Source of the DNA: Bradyrhizobium sp. B097
Lineage (GTDB): Bacteria; Pseudomonadota; Alphaproteobacteria; Rhizobiales; Xanthobacteraceae
Assembly (NCBI RefSeq): GCF_038957035.1
Contig: NZ_CP152412.1
Location: forward strand, 6,444,501-6,508,500
DNA length: 64,000 nt
Direction of reading: 5' to 3'
The notes beneath the pieces are model-generated. The model did no database searches. It saw nothing but the letters and a program-made list of their open reading frames with translations, and had not been told where the DNA came from. Both the position numbers and the translations under genes were made by a program. This document shows, piece after piece, positions 25,410-34,865 of this stretch. Position 1 is the stretch's first letter. Every line of letters starts with the position of its first letter.

Positions 25410-27841
25410 CAACCCGCCGCCCGCTTCTTCGCTTCCACCAGCTGCTCCTCCATCAGCATCGCGGTGCCGATAATGCCCTCGCGGGTGAGCTCTTCCAGCT
25501 CGGCGTCGGAGAGGCCGAGCATGCCCGACAGGATCTCGCGATTATGCTCGCCGAGCGTCGGCGGCACCGAGCGGATCGCGAATGGCGCATCGCCCTCGCG
25601 GAACGGCATCGACGGCTGCGGATGTCTGCCGATGAAAGCGCGATCGACCTGCTGGATAAAGCCGCGGGCGTCGAGCTGCGGGTCCTCAAGGAGATCGATC
25701 GGCAGCCGCGCGACGCCGGATGCAACACCCGCCGATTGCAGCGCGGCCATCGCCGCGTCCGGATCGCGTGCCGAGGTCCAGGCCGTGATCGCAGCCTCGA
25801 TCGCGGTTTCAATGGTGCGGCGGCCCGCGGCCGACTTGAGCGTCTCGTCCGTCGCCCAGTCCTCGCGGCCGAGCAGCCGTGCGAGCCTTGGCCACATCGC
25901 GTCATCGGATACCGCGACCACGATCCAGTTGTCATCGCCATCGCAGCGAAAGCAGCCATGCGGCACGAAATCCGGATGGCGGTTGCCGTATTTCGCAGGC
26001 TGCTTGCCATCGACCGAATGCGCGACGATCCAGGGCGCGGCGAACGGCATCATGCATTCGATCTGCGCGAGGTCGATGAACTGGCCCTGCCCCGTCATCT
26101 TGGCGTGGATCAGCGCGGTCAGCACCGCGGCAGCGCCGTTGAGGCCGCCGACGGCGTCACCGAACGCGGTATGGCTCATGACTGGCGGACCACCGGGATC
26201 GCCGACCACGCTGGGCAGGCCGGAGCCCTGCTCCAGGGTCGAGCCGTAGGCGCGGCAGTCGCGATGCACGCTGCCGGCGCCGAATGCCGACATCGACATC
26301 ATCACGAGCTTCGGATTGATCTTGCTCAGCACCTCGTAGCCGAGACCGAGCTTGGGCAGCACCTCGACCGAATAATTGTCGACCACGAGGTCGGCATCGG
26401 CCAGCAGGCGCTTCGCCAGTGCAAGCCCCTTCGGCCGGGTCAGGTCGAGCGTGATGCCGCGCTTGTTGCGGTTCATGATGCAGTAGCGCACCGACTTCTC
26501 GTACATCTGCTCCAGCACATAGGCCGGGCGGCGGTCGACGCCGCGCCACCAGTCCGGATACTGGGTCGCCTCGATCTTGATGACGTCGGCGCCGAGATCG
26601 GCGAGCGTGCGGGTGCAGATCGGCCCGGCCCAGCCCATCGAGAAATCGACGACGCGGATGCCCTCGAGCGGCAGGCGATGGGTCGGAGCCGGCTTCGGCG
26701 CTTGTACGCGCGGCGTGGCCTCGGGCCTCGCCTGCTGCTCGCCGAGATCAGGCACCCGGCCACCGCGGAGTGGTGGCGTTCCCGTTAGCCGCTGCATCGT
26801 ACCGGCGGAAAAGCCGGTCTCGTCGCCGACCGCAATCGGGACGATGGCTCCGCGGGCGCGCTTCTCTTCATCGGCGATGAGATCCGCGATCTCCGGCACC
26901 GGCACGATCGGGATCTTGCGCTTGAGACCCTCGGCAAACCATTCCTGCGCGGTGCGCTGCTTCAGCTTCGGCAGGATCTTGCCTTCGATCTCGGCGACGC
27001 GTTGCAGCCGGTCGACGCCCATGACCAATGTCGGATCATCGCGCAGATCGGTGAGATCAAGCATCTCGCAGAACGCGCGCCATTGCGCCGGGGTCACCGT
27101 GGTGACGCCGAGCCAGCCTTGTTTGGTTTGGTAGATGCCGACCGGAAAGGTCGGCCAGAACCGGTTGACGCCGATCCGCCGCATGATGTCGCCGCGCTGG
27201 AACGCCTCGAACATGATGTATTCGGTGACGGCGATAGAGGCCTCGAACAGGCTGAGATGGTTTTCGCGCCCGCGCCCATCCTGCATGCGGCCGAGCACCG
27301 ACGAGGCGGCCGCAATGAAGCCCCACAGCCCGCCGAGAATCCCGATCTGGAAATCCGGCGCGTGCATCGGCGGCCCCTGCGCAGGTCCGACCAGCTTCAC
27401 AAGCCCGGTCAGCGCGCGGATCGTGGAATCGGTCGCGGCGAAATTGGCATAGGGACCGCGGTCGCCGAACCAGGCGAGGTCGAGATGGATCAGGCCGGGA
27501 TTGTTCCGCTTGATCGCATCGAGATCGAGGCCGGGACAATTGGCCGCATCGATGCCGCGCCCGTCGAGCAGGATGTCGCAGCCGGCAATCAGCTCGCGCA
27601 GGCGCAACGTGGCGCCCGCGTCGCTCTCGTCGAGCACGACACTCGACTTGTTGAAATTGAGAAACGCAAACCATGCGCTGTGCCCCTGCGGCGTCAGCGG
27701 CGCAGTGCGGCGAAGCGGATCGCCCGCGGGCGGCTCGACTTTCTGCACATCGGCGCCGAAATCAGCGAACAGCCGCGCGCAATAGCTCGTCGCCGCTGCA
27801 CTTCCGATCTCGACTATCCGCAGATGCGACAACGCACCCAT
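25409..27841 (-). CDS. two-domain CaiB/BaiF-type (class III) CoA-transferase
   Basis: An 810-residue protein made of two full class III CoA-transferase domains. The first begins LRIVEIGSAAATSYCARLFADFGADV (split here: LRIVEIG near residue 7) and the second near residue 395 with GIRVVDFSMGWAGP. Known: single-domain members are ~400 residues, dimerise, and use an active-site Asp to move CoA between carboxylic acids; a tandem chain would make the dimer within one polypeptide. First gene of the operon with the ABC importer, so it probably activates the imported acid to its CoA thioester. ATG chosen over upstream GTG/TTG; moderate certainty on the exact start. Confidence 0.88.
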   Translation of the reverse strand: MGALSHLRIVEIGSAAATSYCARLFADFGADVQKVEPPAGDPLRRTAPLTPQGHSAWFAFLNFNKSSVVLDESDAGATLRLRELIAGCDILLDGRGIDAANCPGLDLDAIKRNNPGLIHLDLAWFGDRGPYANFAATDSTIRALTGLVKLVGPAQGPPMHAPDFQIGILGGLWGFIAAASSVLGRMQDGRGRENHLSLFEASIAVTEYIMFEAFQRGDIMRRIGVNRFWPTFPVGIYQTKQGWLGVTTVTPAQWRAFCEMLDLTDLRDDPTLVMGVDRLQRVAEIEGKILPKLKQRTAQEWFAEGLKRKIPIVPVPEIADLIADEEKRARGAIVPIAVGDETGFSAGTMQRLTGTPPLRGGRVPDLGEQQARPEATPRVQAPKPAPTHRLPLEGIRVVDFSMGWAGPICTRTLADLGADVIKIEATQYPDWWRGVDRRPAYVLEQMYEKSVRYCIMNRNKRGITLDLTRPKGLALAKRLLADADLVVDNYSVEVLPKLGLGYEVLSKINPKLVMMSMSAFGAGSVHRDCRAYGSTLEQGSGLPSVVGDPGGPPVMSHTAFGDAVGGLNGAAAVLTALIHAKMTGQGQFIDLAQIECMMPFAAPWIVAHSVDGKQPAKYGNRHPDFVPHGCFRCDGDDNWIVVAVSDDAMWPRLARLLGREDWATDETLKSAAGRRTIETAIEAAITAWTSARDPDAAMAALQSAGVASGVARLPIDLLEDPQLDARGFIQQVDRAFIGRHPQPSMPFREGDAPFAIRSVPPTLGEHNREILSGMLGLSDAELEELTREGIIGTAMLMEEQLVEAKKRAAG

Positions 27842-28085
27842 CACGCTTCCTCGCGACAAAATGACCAGCCGATGCCATCGGCTGATTCAGTTTCTTGTTG
27901 CGTGAACTTGAAGCCGCGCCGACTGTGTGATGCAAGTGGAATTTTCTTCCGCTTGACGGAATTCACTGGATTGCCGCAGCACTTTGCAACAAGCGTGCGC
28001 TGACGGTCTGCCGCCGTGCGGTTGACGCATTGCTCGATCCGCTACTGTGCTCTCTTCAACACCAACAAACGCCGGGCAGGAAACC

Positions 28086-29300
28086 ATGAGCAAATCCACC
28101 ACCATCAGAAGCGTCGAGACGCTCGCCTGCGATGCCGGCTGGCGGAATTATCATTTCGTCAAGGTGACGACGTCAGACGGGCTGGTCGGCTGGAGCGAAT
28201 ATGACGAGGGCTTTGGCGCGCCCGGTGTGACTGCGGCGATCGAGCGGCTGTCGGCGCGGGTGGTCGGCAAGAACGCGTTCGAGCACGAGCGGATCTACGT
28301 CGAGCTGTTCGCCGCGACGCGCCCCGCCGCAGGCGGCGTGGTGGCGCTGGCGCTCGGGGCCATCGAGAACGCGCTGCTCGACGTCAAGGCCAAGGCGCTC
28401 GGCGTGCCCTGCTACGATCTGCTCGGCGGCAAGATCCGCGACCGCGTGCGGGTCTATTGGTCGCATTGCGCGACCTGGCGCATCAATCATCCGGATTGGT
28501 ACAAGCCCGCAATCACCGATCTCGACGGCGTCAAGGCGATCGGGGCCGAGGTGCGCGAGAAGAAATTCTCGGCGATGAAGACCAACATCTTCGTCTATAG
28601 CGACGGCAAGCCGCAGGGCTGGCGGCCCGGCTTCGGCTCGCCGTTCCAGCCCGAGATCAATATCGACCGCACTGTGCTGCGCAATCTCTGCATGCATCTG
28701 GAGGCGATCCGCGACGGCGCGGGTCCGGATGTCGATCTCCTGCTCGACCTCAACTTCAACGCCAAGACCGAGGGTTATCTGAAGATCCTGCGCGCCATCG
28801 AGAAGCTGGACATGTTCTGGGTCGAGATCGATACCTTCAACCCGCAGGCGCTCGGCTACATCCGCCGCCAGAGCCCGCACCCGATCTCGTCCTGCGAGAC
28901 GCTTTTGGGCCTGCGCGAATTCCTGCCCTATTTCACCGAGCAGGCGATGGATGTCGCGATCATCGACACACCGTGGAACGGGGTCTGGCAGTCGATGAAG
29001 ATCGCCGCGGCCGCCGAGCATTTCGAGGTCAACGTCGCGCCGCATAATTTCTACGGCCATCTCTGCACCATGATGAACGCGCATTTCTGCGCCGCGGTGC
29101 CGAATTTGCGCATCATGGAGACCGACATCGATCGGCTGGCCTGGGACCACGAGTTGTTCACCCACGTGCCGGAGTTCGTCGACGGCCATCTCGTAATCCC
29201 CGATCGCCCGGGTTGGGGCACCGAGCCGAACGAGGAAGGCCTGCGCGCCCATCCGCCGAAGAACAAGGGCGGGCTCTTGAATTACGGGCTGAAGAAGTAG
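28086..29300 (+). CDS. mandelate racemase/muconate lactonising enzyme family protein
   Basis: A 404-residue enolase-superfamily enzyme. The barrel carries the expected metal ligands: Asp/Asn in LLDLNFN, Glu in FWVEID, Glu in SSCETLLG, and a catalytic His in VAPHNFYGHL; a Lys in SAMKTN is a candidate base. Members abstract a proton next to a carboxylate to dehydrate or isomerise sugar acids or related acids; the substrate here is unknown. ATG supported by AGGA upstream. Divergent from the CoA-transferase/importer operon across ~245 bases, so possibly part of the same catabolic unit. Confidence 0.87.
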   Translation: MSKSTTIRSVETLACDAGWRNYHFVKVTTSDGLVGWSEYDEGFGAPGVTAAIERLSARVVGKNAFEHERIYVELFAATRPAAGGVVALALGAIENALLDVKAKALGVPCYDLLGGKIRDRVRVYWSHCATWRINHPDWYKPAITDLDGVKAIGAEVREKKFSAMKTNIFVYSDGKPQGWRPGFGSPFQPEINIDRTVLRNLCMHLEAIRDGAGPDVDLLLDLNFNAKTEGYLKILRAIEKLDMFWVEIDTFNPQALGYIRRQSPHPISSCETLLGLREFLPYFTEQAMDVAIIDTPWNGVWQSMKIAAAAEHFEVNVAPHNFYGHLCTMMNAHFCAAVPNLRIMETDIDRLAWDHELFTHVPEFVDGHLVIPDRPGWGTEPNEEGLRAHPPKNKGGLLNYGLKK

Positions 29301-29306
29301 CTTTTC

Positions 29307-29427
29307 GTCGTCCCGGCGAAGGCCGGGACCCATAACCACCGCTGCGTGGTGTAAGAGGGATTATCGCCCCAGCGGAGCAAAACAATTCGCAGTTGGGGTA
29401 ATGGGTCCCGGCTTTCGCCGGGACGAC
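29307..29427. repeat. GTCGTCCCGGC palindromic repeat, copy 2
   Basis: A 121-base copy of the element at 16399-16520, with identical 11-base outer arms and terminal hairpins. Its inner left arm reads CCATAACC like copy 1, while its inner right arm reads GGTAATGG like copy 3, so that inner stem has one mismatch. It lies between the convergent enolase-superfamily and binding-protein genes. Confidence 0.9.
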
Positions 29428-29449
29428 GAATAACCCAACGATCGCGAGC

Positions 29450-30682
29450 TCAATTATCCTCCCGCACCGGCGTGAACGCGCTCTCGATCACGTCGCCGAT
29501 CGGCTGCCAGGCGTTGCCGTCGAACTGCACCAGCCGCATCTGCTTGATCGGGCGGAAATCCTTCGGCCCGGTGTTGATCACGATCCCGGGCAGCGCGATC
29601 GGGCTCTGGTAGTCCTTCAGCGAGGCGGCCTGCCGCATGATGTTCTCGCGCGACAGGTCGTCGCCGCATTGGCGCAGCACCTGCATCAGCGTGTCGGCGG
29701 CGGCATAGCCGAACACGGCGTAGATGTCGTCCTTGTCGCCGTCGGGATAGTACTTGTCCATGAAGGCGTCCCACGCCTTGATCTGCGGATCGTTCTTCCA
29801 GGAGGCATCGCCGGCGTCCTTCAGGAACGAGGTCGAGATCACGCCGAGCGAGTTCTGCAGGCCCGCCGGCCGCAACGCGCTGGCGATCGAGGCCGACGCG
29901 TTGTCGAGGATGAACACCGGGTGCCAGTCGAGGTCCGCCGCCACGCGGATCGCGCGCGCCGCGATCGCCGGCGCGCCGTCGAACACCAGGATATCGGCGC
30001 CGGAGCCTTTCAGGATTCCGATCTGGTTCTGGATCGCGGTCTCCGAGGCGTCGAAGGCGAGATCGGCGACGATCATGCCCGCGGTGTCGCCGAGCCCTTC
30101 CTGCAACCCCTTGAACAGATCGCGGCCGAACTGGTCGTTCTGCCACAGCACCGCGATCTTGCGCGAGGGATAGGCGGCCTGGATGTAATTGGCGTAGATC
30201 CGCCCCTCGGCGCGAAAGGTCGGCTGCCAGCCCATCGTCCAAGGAAAGGTTTTCGGATGGGCCCACTCCTCGTCGCCGGAGGCGACGAACAGCTGCGGGA
30301 TATTCTTCTCGTTGAGGTACTTCCGGACGGCGAGATTGCTCGGCGTGCCGAACGAGCCGAACATCAACAGCACGTCCTGCTTCTCGACGAGATCGCGGGT
30401 CTGCTCCATCGCGGCCTTCGGATTGGAGCTGTCATCGACCGAGACGAACCTGACCTTGCGGCCGTTGATGCCGCCATGCTCGTTGATCATGTCGAAATAG
30501 GCCGCTTCCGCCCGCCCGATGGTGGCGAACGCCGCGAGCGGCCCGGTGTAGGGCATGACGTTGCCGACACGGATCTCGCTGCCGCTTGCTTCCGGCGCCT
30601 GCTGCGCACGCAGCGGCGCCGCCGCGAGCATCGCTGCGAAGGCCAGGGATATCGAAAGCACGGTTTGTCTTTTTGTTTGCAT
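29450..30682 (-). CDS. ABC substrate-binding protein of branched-chain amino acid (LivJ) type
   Basis: A 410-residue periplasmic protein with a Sec signal (MQTKRQ, hydrophobic core, cleavage near LRAQQ) and the periplasmic-binding fold: VGNVMPYTGPLAAF, then INGRKVRFVSVDD and ALLWQNDQFGRD-like elements. The family binds branched-chain amino acids, amides or aromatic acids. No permease or ATPase gene of this class is adjacent, so it is an orphan that must use a transporter encoded elsewhere. ATG at 30688 (MLM) is an alternative start; no strong Shine-Dalgarno decides. Confidence 0.88.
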   Translation of the reverse strand: MQTKRQTVLSISLAFAAMLAAAPLRAQQAPEASGSEIRVGNVMPYTGPLAAFATIGRAEAAYFDMINEHGGINGRKVRFVSVDDSSNPKAAMEQTRDLVEKQDVLLMFGSFGTPSNLAVRKYLNEKNIPQLFVASGDEEWAHPKTFPWTMGWQPTFRAEGRIYANYIQAAYPSRKIAVLWQNDQFGRDLFKGLQEGLGDTAGMIVADLAFDASETAIQNQIGILKGSGADILVFDGAPAIAARAIRVAADLDWHPVFILDNASASIASALRPAGLQNSLGVISTSFLKDAGDASWKNDPQIKAWDAFMDKYYPDGDKDDIYAVFGYAAADTLMQVLRQCGDDLSRENIMRQAASLKDYQSPIALPGIVINTGPKDFRPIKQMRLVQFDGNAWQPIGDVIESAFTPVREDN

Positions 30683-30796
30683 CAACATCGCCACAAACGC
30701 CGGCAGCAGCCGGCGCTCCCTCCCAAGGATGGACCTTATCGCCCAAGCCAATGCCGGGAAAATGAAATGTTGATGGCGGAGGCGAACCTCTCTTCA

Positions 30797-30925
30797 CCTC
30801 TCCCGTTTGCGGGGGAGGTCGGATTGCATCGAGGATGCAATCCGGGTGGGGGCTCCTTCCACATAATGGTGGTCCGACTCGTGGCGAGACCCCCACCCCA
30901 ACCCTCCCCCGCAAGCGGGAGAGGG
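30797..30925. repeat. CTCCCC-type palindromic repeat, copy 2
   Basis: Left arm CCTCTCCCGTTTGCGGGGGAGG and right arm with CCTCCCCCGCAAGCGGGAGAGG are each hairpins and pair with one another (arms given in pieces: CTCTCCCG / CGGGAGAG). Inner GATTGCATC / GATGCAATC forms a further stem. Located between the binding-protein and hydantoinase A genes. Confidence 0.8.
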
Positions 30926-30946
30926 AGCGCAGTTCCCGGATGCCGA

Positions 30947-32986
30947 TTAGCGCAATGTTATGTCGAGCCAGCCCAGCGGGTTGACGGCAACGCGGTCGCC
31001 GCTATCGACCAGAACCGTGGTGGTTTCTGCCTCAATGATCGCGGGACCGGCCAGCGTATGCCCGGGCTTGAGATCGTCGAGCGCGTAGACCGGCACCTCG
31101 CGCCAGGCGCCGAACCAGGCCTGCCGCTTGCCGCGCGGCGTGCAAGGTGCGGCTGAGGCGGCCTCGCCGACATCGCCGCCGCCGCGCGCGACCTTGCCTA
31201 CCGCGGCGACACGGGCGTTGACGAACACCACCTCCTGCCCGCGCGAGGCATAGGTGTAGAGTTCCTCGTGGCGGCGATGGAAGCGCTCCTCGATCTGTGC
31301 CACGAGGTCCGCGGCGCCGAGATCGAGGTCTCCGAGCGGCACGTCGATCTCGAACACCTGCTCGCCATAACGCATCTCGGCGGAGCGCTCGATCGCGACG
31401 TCGCCCTTGAACCAGTCGCGCAAACGGCCGGCGGCCTGCTCCTCCAGCCCGGCGAACAGCGCCCTCACCTCATCGGCGGCGATCCGTCCGGTGCCGTAAT
31501 GGGTGCGGCTGACCTCGTAGCGCAGATCGCTGGTCAGCATGCCCCAGGCCGACAGCACGGAAGCGACCGTCGGCACGATGATGCGCTTGATCTCGAGCTC
31601 GCGGGCGACTTCGGCGGCATGCATGCCGGCGGCGCCGCCGAAGCTGAGCAGCGCGAATTTGCGGGGATCGACACCGCGGCGCAGCGTCATCAGGCGGATG
31701 CCGTCGGCCATCTTCAGATTGATCATCTTGTAGATGCCGGCGGCCGCCTCGATCCGCGACAAATCGAGCGCTTCGGCGATCCGGTCGACCGCGGCTTCCG
31801 ACGCCGCACGATCGAGCGGCCGCGCGCCGCCCATGAAGGCGGCGGCATCGAGATAGCCGAGCACGACATTGGCATCGGTGACGGTGGCAGCCAGGCCGCC
31901 ATTGCCGTAGCACGCCGGGCCCGGCACCGAGCCCGCGCTCTCCGGCCCGACCCGCAGCGTGCGGCCGCCGTCGACACCGGCAATCGAGCCGCCGCCCGCC
32001 GCAATGCTGGCGATGTCGAGGCTGCGCAGCGCGATACGCTGTCCGGCCAGCATGCCGTCGGCGGACAGCGAGGCCTCGCCGTCAGCAATCAGCGAGATGT
32101 CGGTCGAGGTGCCGCCCATGTCGAACGGCACGAGATCGGGAATCCCGAGCATCTCGGCGCAGCGACGGCTGCCGGAGATGCCGCCGGCCGGGCCCGACAG
32201 CACGGTGCCCGCGGCGAGCCGCGAGGCTTCCTCCACCGGCGCCATGCCGCCATGCGACAGCACGACGAACAGCGAGCCTTTGAAGCCGGCCTCATGCAGG
32301 CTGCGCTCCAGATTGGTGAGATAGCGCCGCACCGTCGGCGCGACATAGGCGTTCACGATCGTGGTCGAGACGCGCTCGTATTCCTTGATCTGCGGCAGCA
32401 CGTCGCTCGAGCGCGACACGCTGACATCGGGCAGCTCCTTCGCCAGCCGCTCGACCGCGGCGAGCTCATGCGCGGGGTTGAGATAGGCGTGCAGGAAGCA
32501 GACCGCAATCGAGTTCGCACCGGACCGCTTCACCTCGGCGATGACGTCGCCGAGCGCTGCGGCATCGAGCGCAATCGCTGTGCTGCCGTCGGCCTTCAGC
32601 CGTTCGCGCACGCCAAACCGTCGCTCGCGCGGCACCAGCGGCTCGGGCGGCGGCGTGCGCAGATCGTAGCGATCCGGCTTCAGCCCCTCGCGCATCTCGA
32701 CGACGTCGCGGTGGCCCTCGGTGGTCAGCAGCGCGACCTTGGCGCCCTTGCGTTCCAGCAGCGCATTGGTCGCAACCGTCGTGCCGTGCACCAGACGATC
32801 GGTTGCCGCAAGCATCGCCGCGCGCGTGACGCCGAGGCGGCGCGCAAGTTCTTCAAGTCCCGCCATGACGCCGATCGACTGATCGGCCGGCGTGGATGGC
32901 GATTTCGCGAAAACGGTGCGCCCGGTTTGATCCGTCGCAACCAGGTCGGTGTAGGTGCCGCCGACGTCAACCCCAATCGTGTACAT
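30947..32986 (-). CDS. hydantoinase/oxoprolinase family protein, subunit A
   Basis: A 679-residue HyuA-type ATPase subunit. The N-terminus YTIGVDVGGTYTDLV is the phosphate-binding loop of the sugar-kinase/Hsp70 fold; FDMGGTSTDISL near residue 290 is the second nucleotide motif. With HyuB it forms an ATP-dependent enzyme that opens hydantoins or 5-oxoproline, or carboxylates ketones such as acetone or acetophenone; sequence alone does not separate these. The ATG at 32986 gives the invariant N-terminus; earlier in-frame codons would overlap subunit B. Seven bases after hyuB. Confidence 0.9.
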   Translation of the reverse strand: MYTIGVDVGGTYTDLVATDQTGRTVFAKSPSTPADQSIGVMAGLEELARRLGVTRAAMLAATDRLVHGTTVATNALLERKGAKVALLTTEGHRDVVEMREGLKPDRYDLRTPPPEPLVPRERRFGVRERLKADGSTAIALDAAALGDVIAEVKRSGANSIAVCFLHAYLNPAHELAAVERLAKELPDVSVSRSSDVLPQIKEYERVSTTIVNAYVAPTVRRYLTNLERSLHEAGFKGSLFVVLSHGGMAPVEEASRLAAGTVLSGPAGGISGSRRCAEMLGIPDLVPFDMGGTSTDISLIADGEASLSADGMLAGQRIALRSLDIASIAAGGGSIAGVDGGRTLRVGPESAGSVPGPACYGNGGLAATVTDANVVLGYLDAAAFMGGARPLDRAASEAAVDRIAEALDLSRIEAAAGIYKMINLKMADGIRLMTLRRGVDPRKFALLSFGGAAGMHAAEVARELEIKRIIVPTVASVLSAWGMLTSDLRYEVSRTHYGTGRIAADEVRALFAGLEEQAAGRLRDWFKGDVAIERSAEMRYGEQVFEIDVPLGDLDLGAADLVAQIEERFHRRHEELYTYASRGQEVVFVNARVAAVGKVARGGGDVGEAASAAPCTPRGKRQAWFGAWREVPVYALDDLKPGHTLAGPAIIEAETTTVLVDSGDRVAVNPLGWLDITLR

Positions 32987-32993
32987 CGCTGCC

Positions 32994-34646
32994 CTATACC
33001 GCCTTCGAAACCAGACCCTGCGCGACGTCGCGCGCCCGCGCCTCCGCCGTTCGCTTCTCGGATGGACCCCAGCCACCGCCGCCGGAGGAGCGGATCTCCA
33101 GGCAATCGCCGGGACGCAACTCGATGCCGACCTCCTTGGTCTTCAACACGCGCGGCGCGCGGCCTTCCGACAAGAGGCGGTAGTGATGCGGCTCGCCGTC
33201 CTTGCCGCCGAGCATGCCGCAGGGACCGTGCCGCGCGCCGTCGCCGGCGGTGTTGCCCTTGGCGGGCTTTGCCGTCTCCAGCACCATGTCGAGCGCCACG
33301 CCGAGCCCGCCGCGATGCTGGCCATCGCCGCCGGAATCCGGCCGGAACTCGTGCTGGCGGAAATGCAGGGGAAAGCGCACCTCGGCGACTTCGATGCTGC
33401 CGAATTTGAGTCCGCCGACCGAATGCCACTCGCCGATCGAGGAATAGCCGTCGCCGCCCGGCGATGCGCCGCCGCCGGGCCGCGCCTGGAACATGTGCCA
33501 GATGAAATTGCGTCCGTTGCGCGGATCCTCGCCCTGGATCGCGATGCGAAACCGGCGGCCCCATCCGCCCATCACGCGATCCGGACAGGAAGCCGACATC
33601 GCCTTGATGATCGCCTCGACGATCTCATTGGAAGGATGGCTGGTGCACAGCGTCACGGGACGGCCAGGATCGGCCCACACGATGGTGCCCTGCTTCGCCA
33701 CCACCTTCAGCGGCCGCAGCGCACCGGTGTTCTTCGGAATATCGGCGTCGATCAGATAGGCAAAGGCCATCGCGACCGCGGCCTGCATGTTGGCATGCGA
33801 CGAATTGACGAAACTCGTCGATTGCGGATCGGAGCCGGTAAGGTCGACCTCGATGTCGCTGCCGGTCTTGGTCACCTTGGCGGCGATCTTGATGTCGGTG
33901 CGGCCGTGGCCGTCATCGTCGAGCAGCGCTTCGCCGTAGAACACGCCGTCCTTCCAGGTCGACACCACGGCGCGGGTCTGCTGCTCGGTGGCGTCGAGGA
34001 TCGCCTCGATCGCGGCCTCGACCGTCTCCGCGCCGAACTCGCTGAACAGTTTTGAGACGCGGCGCTCACCGAGATGCGCGGCACCCAGCATCGCCGCGAG
34101 GTCGCCGCGAAATTCCCTGGGGTTGCGGATGTTCAAAGCCAGCAGGTCGAGCAGATCCTCGCGCGGCTTGCCGGCCTCATAAAGCTTGATCGGCGGAATG
34201 CGAATGCCTTCCTGATAGATCTCGGTGGCGGCCGGATTGTAGGCGCCATGGGTGGCGCCGCCGATGTCGCTCTGATGCGCGCGCACGATGGTCCAGAGCA
34301 ATCGCTTGCCGCCGTCGAACACCGGCACGAAGGCGGTCAAGTCAGGCAGATGGCTGCCGCCCTGATAGGGATCGTTGAGCAGGATGACGTCGCCGGGCGC
34401 GACATCCTTGAAGCGTTCCTCGACCGCGAGCGTCGCCCAGGGCAAGGCGCCGACATGGACCGGGATGTGATCGGCCTGCGCGATCAGCCGCCCGCTGGTG
34501 TCGCAGATCGCCAGCGAAAAATCGCGGCTGGAATTGAGGATCTGCGAATAGGAGGTGCGAAGCATGGCTTCGCCCATCTCCTTCACGATCGACGACAGGC
34601 GGTGCTGGACCACGGAGCGGGTGATTGGATCGATCTTGGCGGACAT
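32994..34646 (-). CDS. hydantoinase/oxoprolinase family protein, subunit B
   Basis: A 550-residue HyuB-type catalytic subunit with the diagnostic blocks ILNSSRDFSLAI, LNDPYQGGSHLPD, VRAHQSDIGG and the glycine-rich HRGGLGV and RSSGGGGWG near the C-terminus. It partners the A subunit encoded just downstream. No acetone-carboxylase gamma subunit is seen, which slightly favours amidohydrolase chemistry. The operon begins here, divergent from the DUF305 operon. Confidence 0.9.
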   Translation of the reverse strand: MSAKIDPITRSVVQHRLSSIVKEMGEAMLRTSYSQILNSSRDFSLAICDTSGRLIAQADHIPVHVGALPWATLAVEERFKDVAPGDVILLNDPYQGGSHLPDLTAFVPVFDGGKRLLWTIVRAHQSDIGGATHGAYNPAATEIYQEGIRIPPIKLYEAGKPREDLLDLLALNIRNPREFRGDLAAMLGAAHLGERRVSKLFSEFGAETVEAAIEAILDATEQQTRAVVSTWKDGVFYGEALLDDDGHGRTDIKIAAKVTKTGSDIEVDLTGSDPQSTSFVNSSHANMQAAVAMAFAYLIDADIPKNTGALRPLKVVAKQGTIVWADPGRPVTLCTSHPSNEIVEAIIKAMSASCPDRVMGGWGRRFRIAIQGEDPRNGRNFIWHMFQARPGGGASPGGDGYSSIGEWHSVGGLKFGSIEVAEVRFPLHFRQHEFRPDSGGDGQHRGGLGVALDMVLETAKPAKGNTAGDGARHGPCGMLGGKDGEPHHYRLLSEGRAPRVLKTKEVGIELRPGDCLEIRSSGGGGWGPSEKRTAEARARDVAQGLVSKAV

Positions 34647-34745
34647 CTTGGCCTTGTTGGCGCGTGGGATTGCGCAGCGAGGATCGAGGAACCGGCCGAA
34701 CGGAACCGGAATTCCCTCTTATAGCCAGTGGCTTGCCGATCGCAA

Positions 34746-34782
34746 ATCGGCCGGTTCGGCCGGAACGGACCATTCGGCCGAT
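34746..34782. promoter_or_regulatory. nested inverted repeat in a divergent promoter region
   Basis: Outer arms ATCGGCCG (34746-34753) and CGGCCGAT (34775-34782) enclose inner arms GTTC and GAAC around GGCCG (34754-34766). It sits in the 255-base gap between hydantoinase B and the DUF305/sigma-factor operon and could bind a dimeric regulator. GGAAC occurs at 34688, 34702 and 34762; such motifs form the -35 element of many ECF promoters, but no paired -10 was certain. Confidence 0.45.
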
Positions 34783-34865
34783 CAGCAAGTCGTGATCGAG
34801 AAGAGACCACCCTGCGACGGAATAGAACTCACACTGCTGCGTCCCACCCATGCAAGCCACTGGAT

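Noticed and set aside
27842..28085. GntR- or LysR-type operator near GTGGAATT...AATTCAC between the CoA-transferase and enolase-superfamily genes
   Set aside because: The dyad is imperfect (one base missing) and there is no linked regulator gene, so it is too weak to list as a site.
31268..33409. 713-codon plus-strand frame
   Set aside because: Antisense to hydantoinase A, whose ATP-binding motifs are clear.
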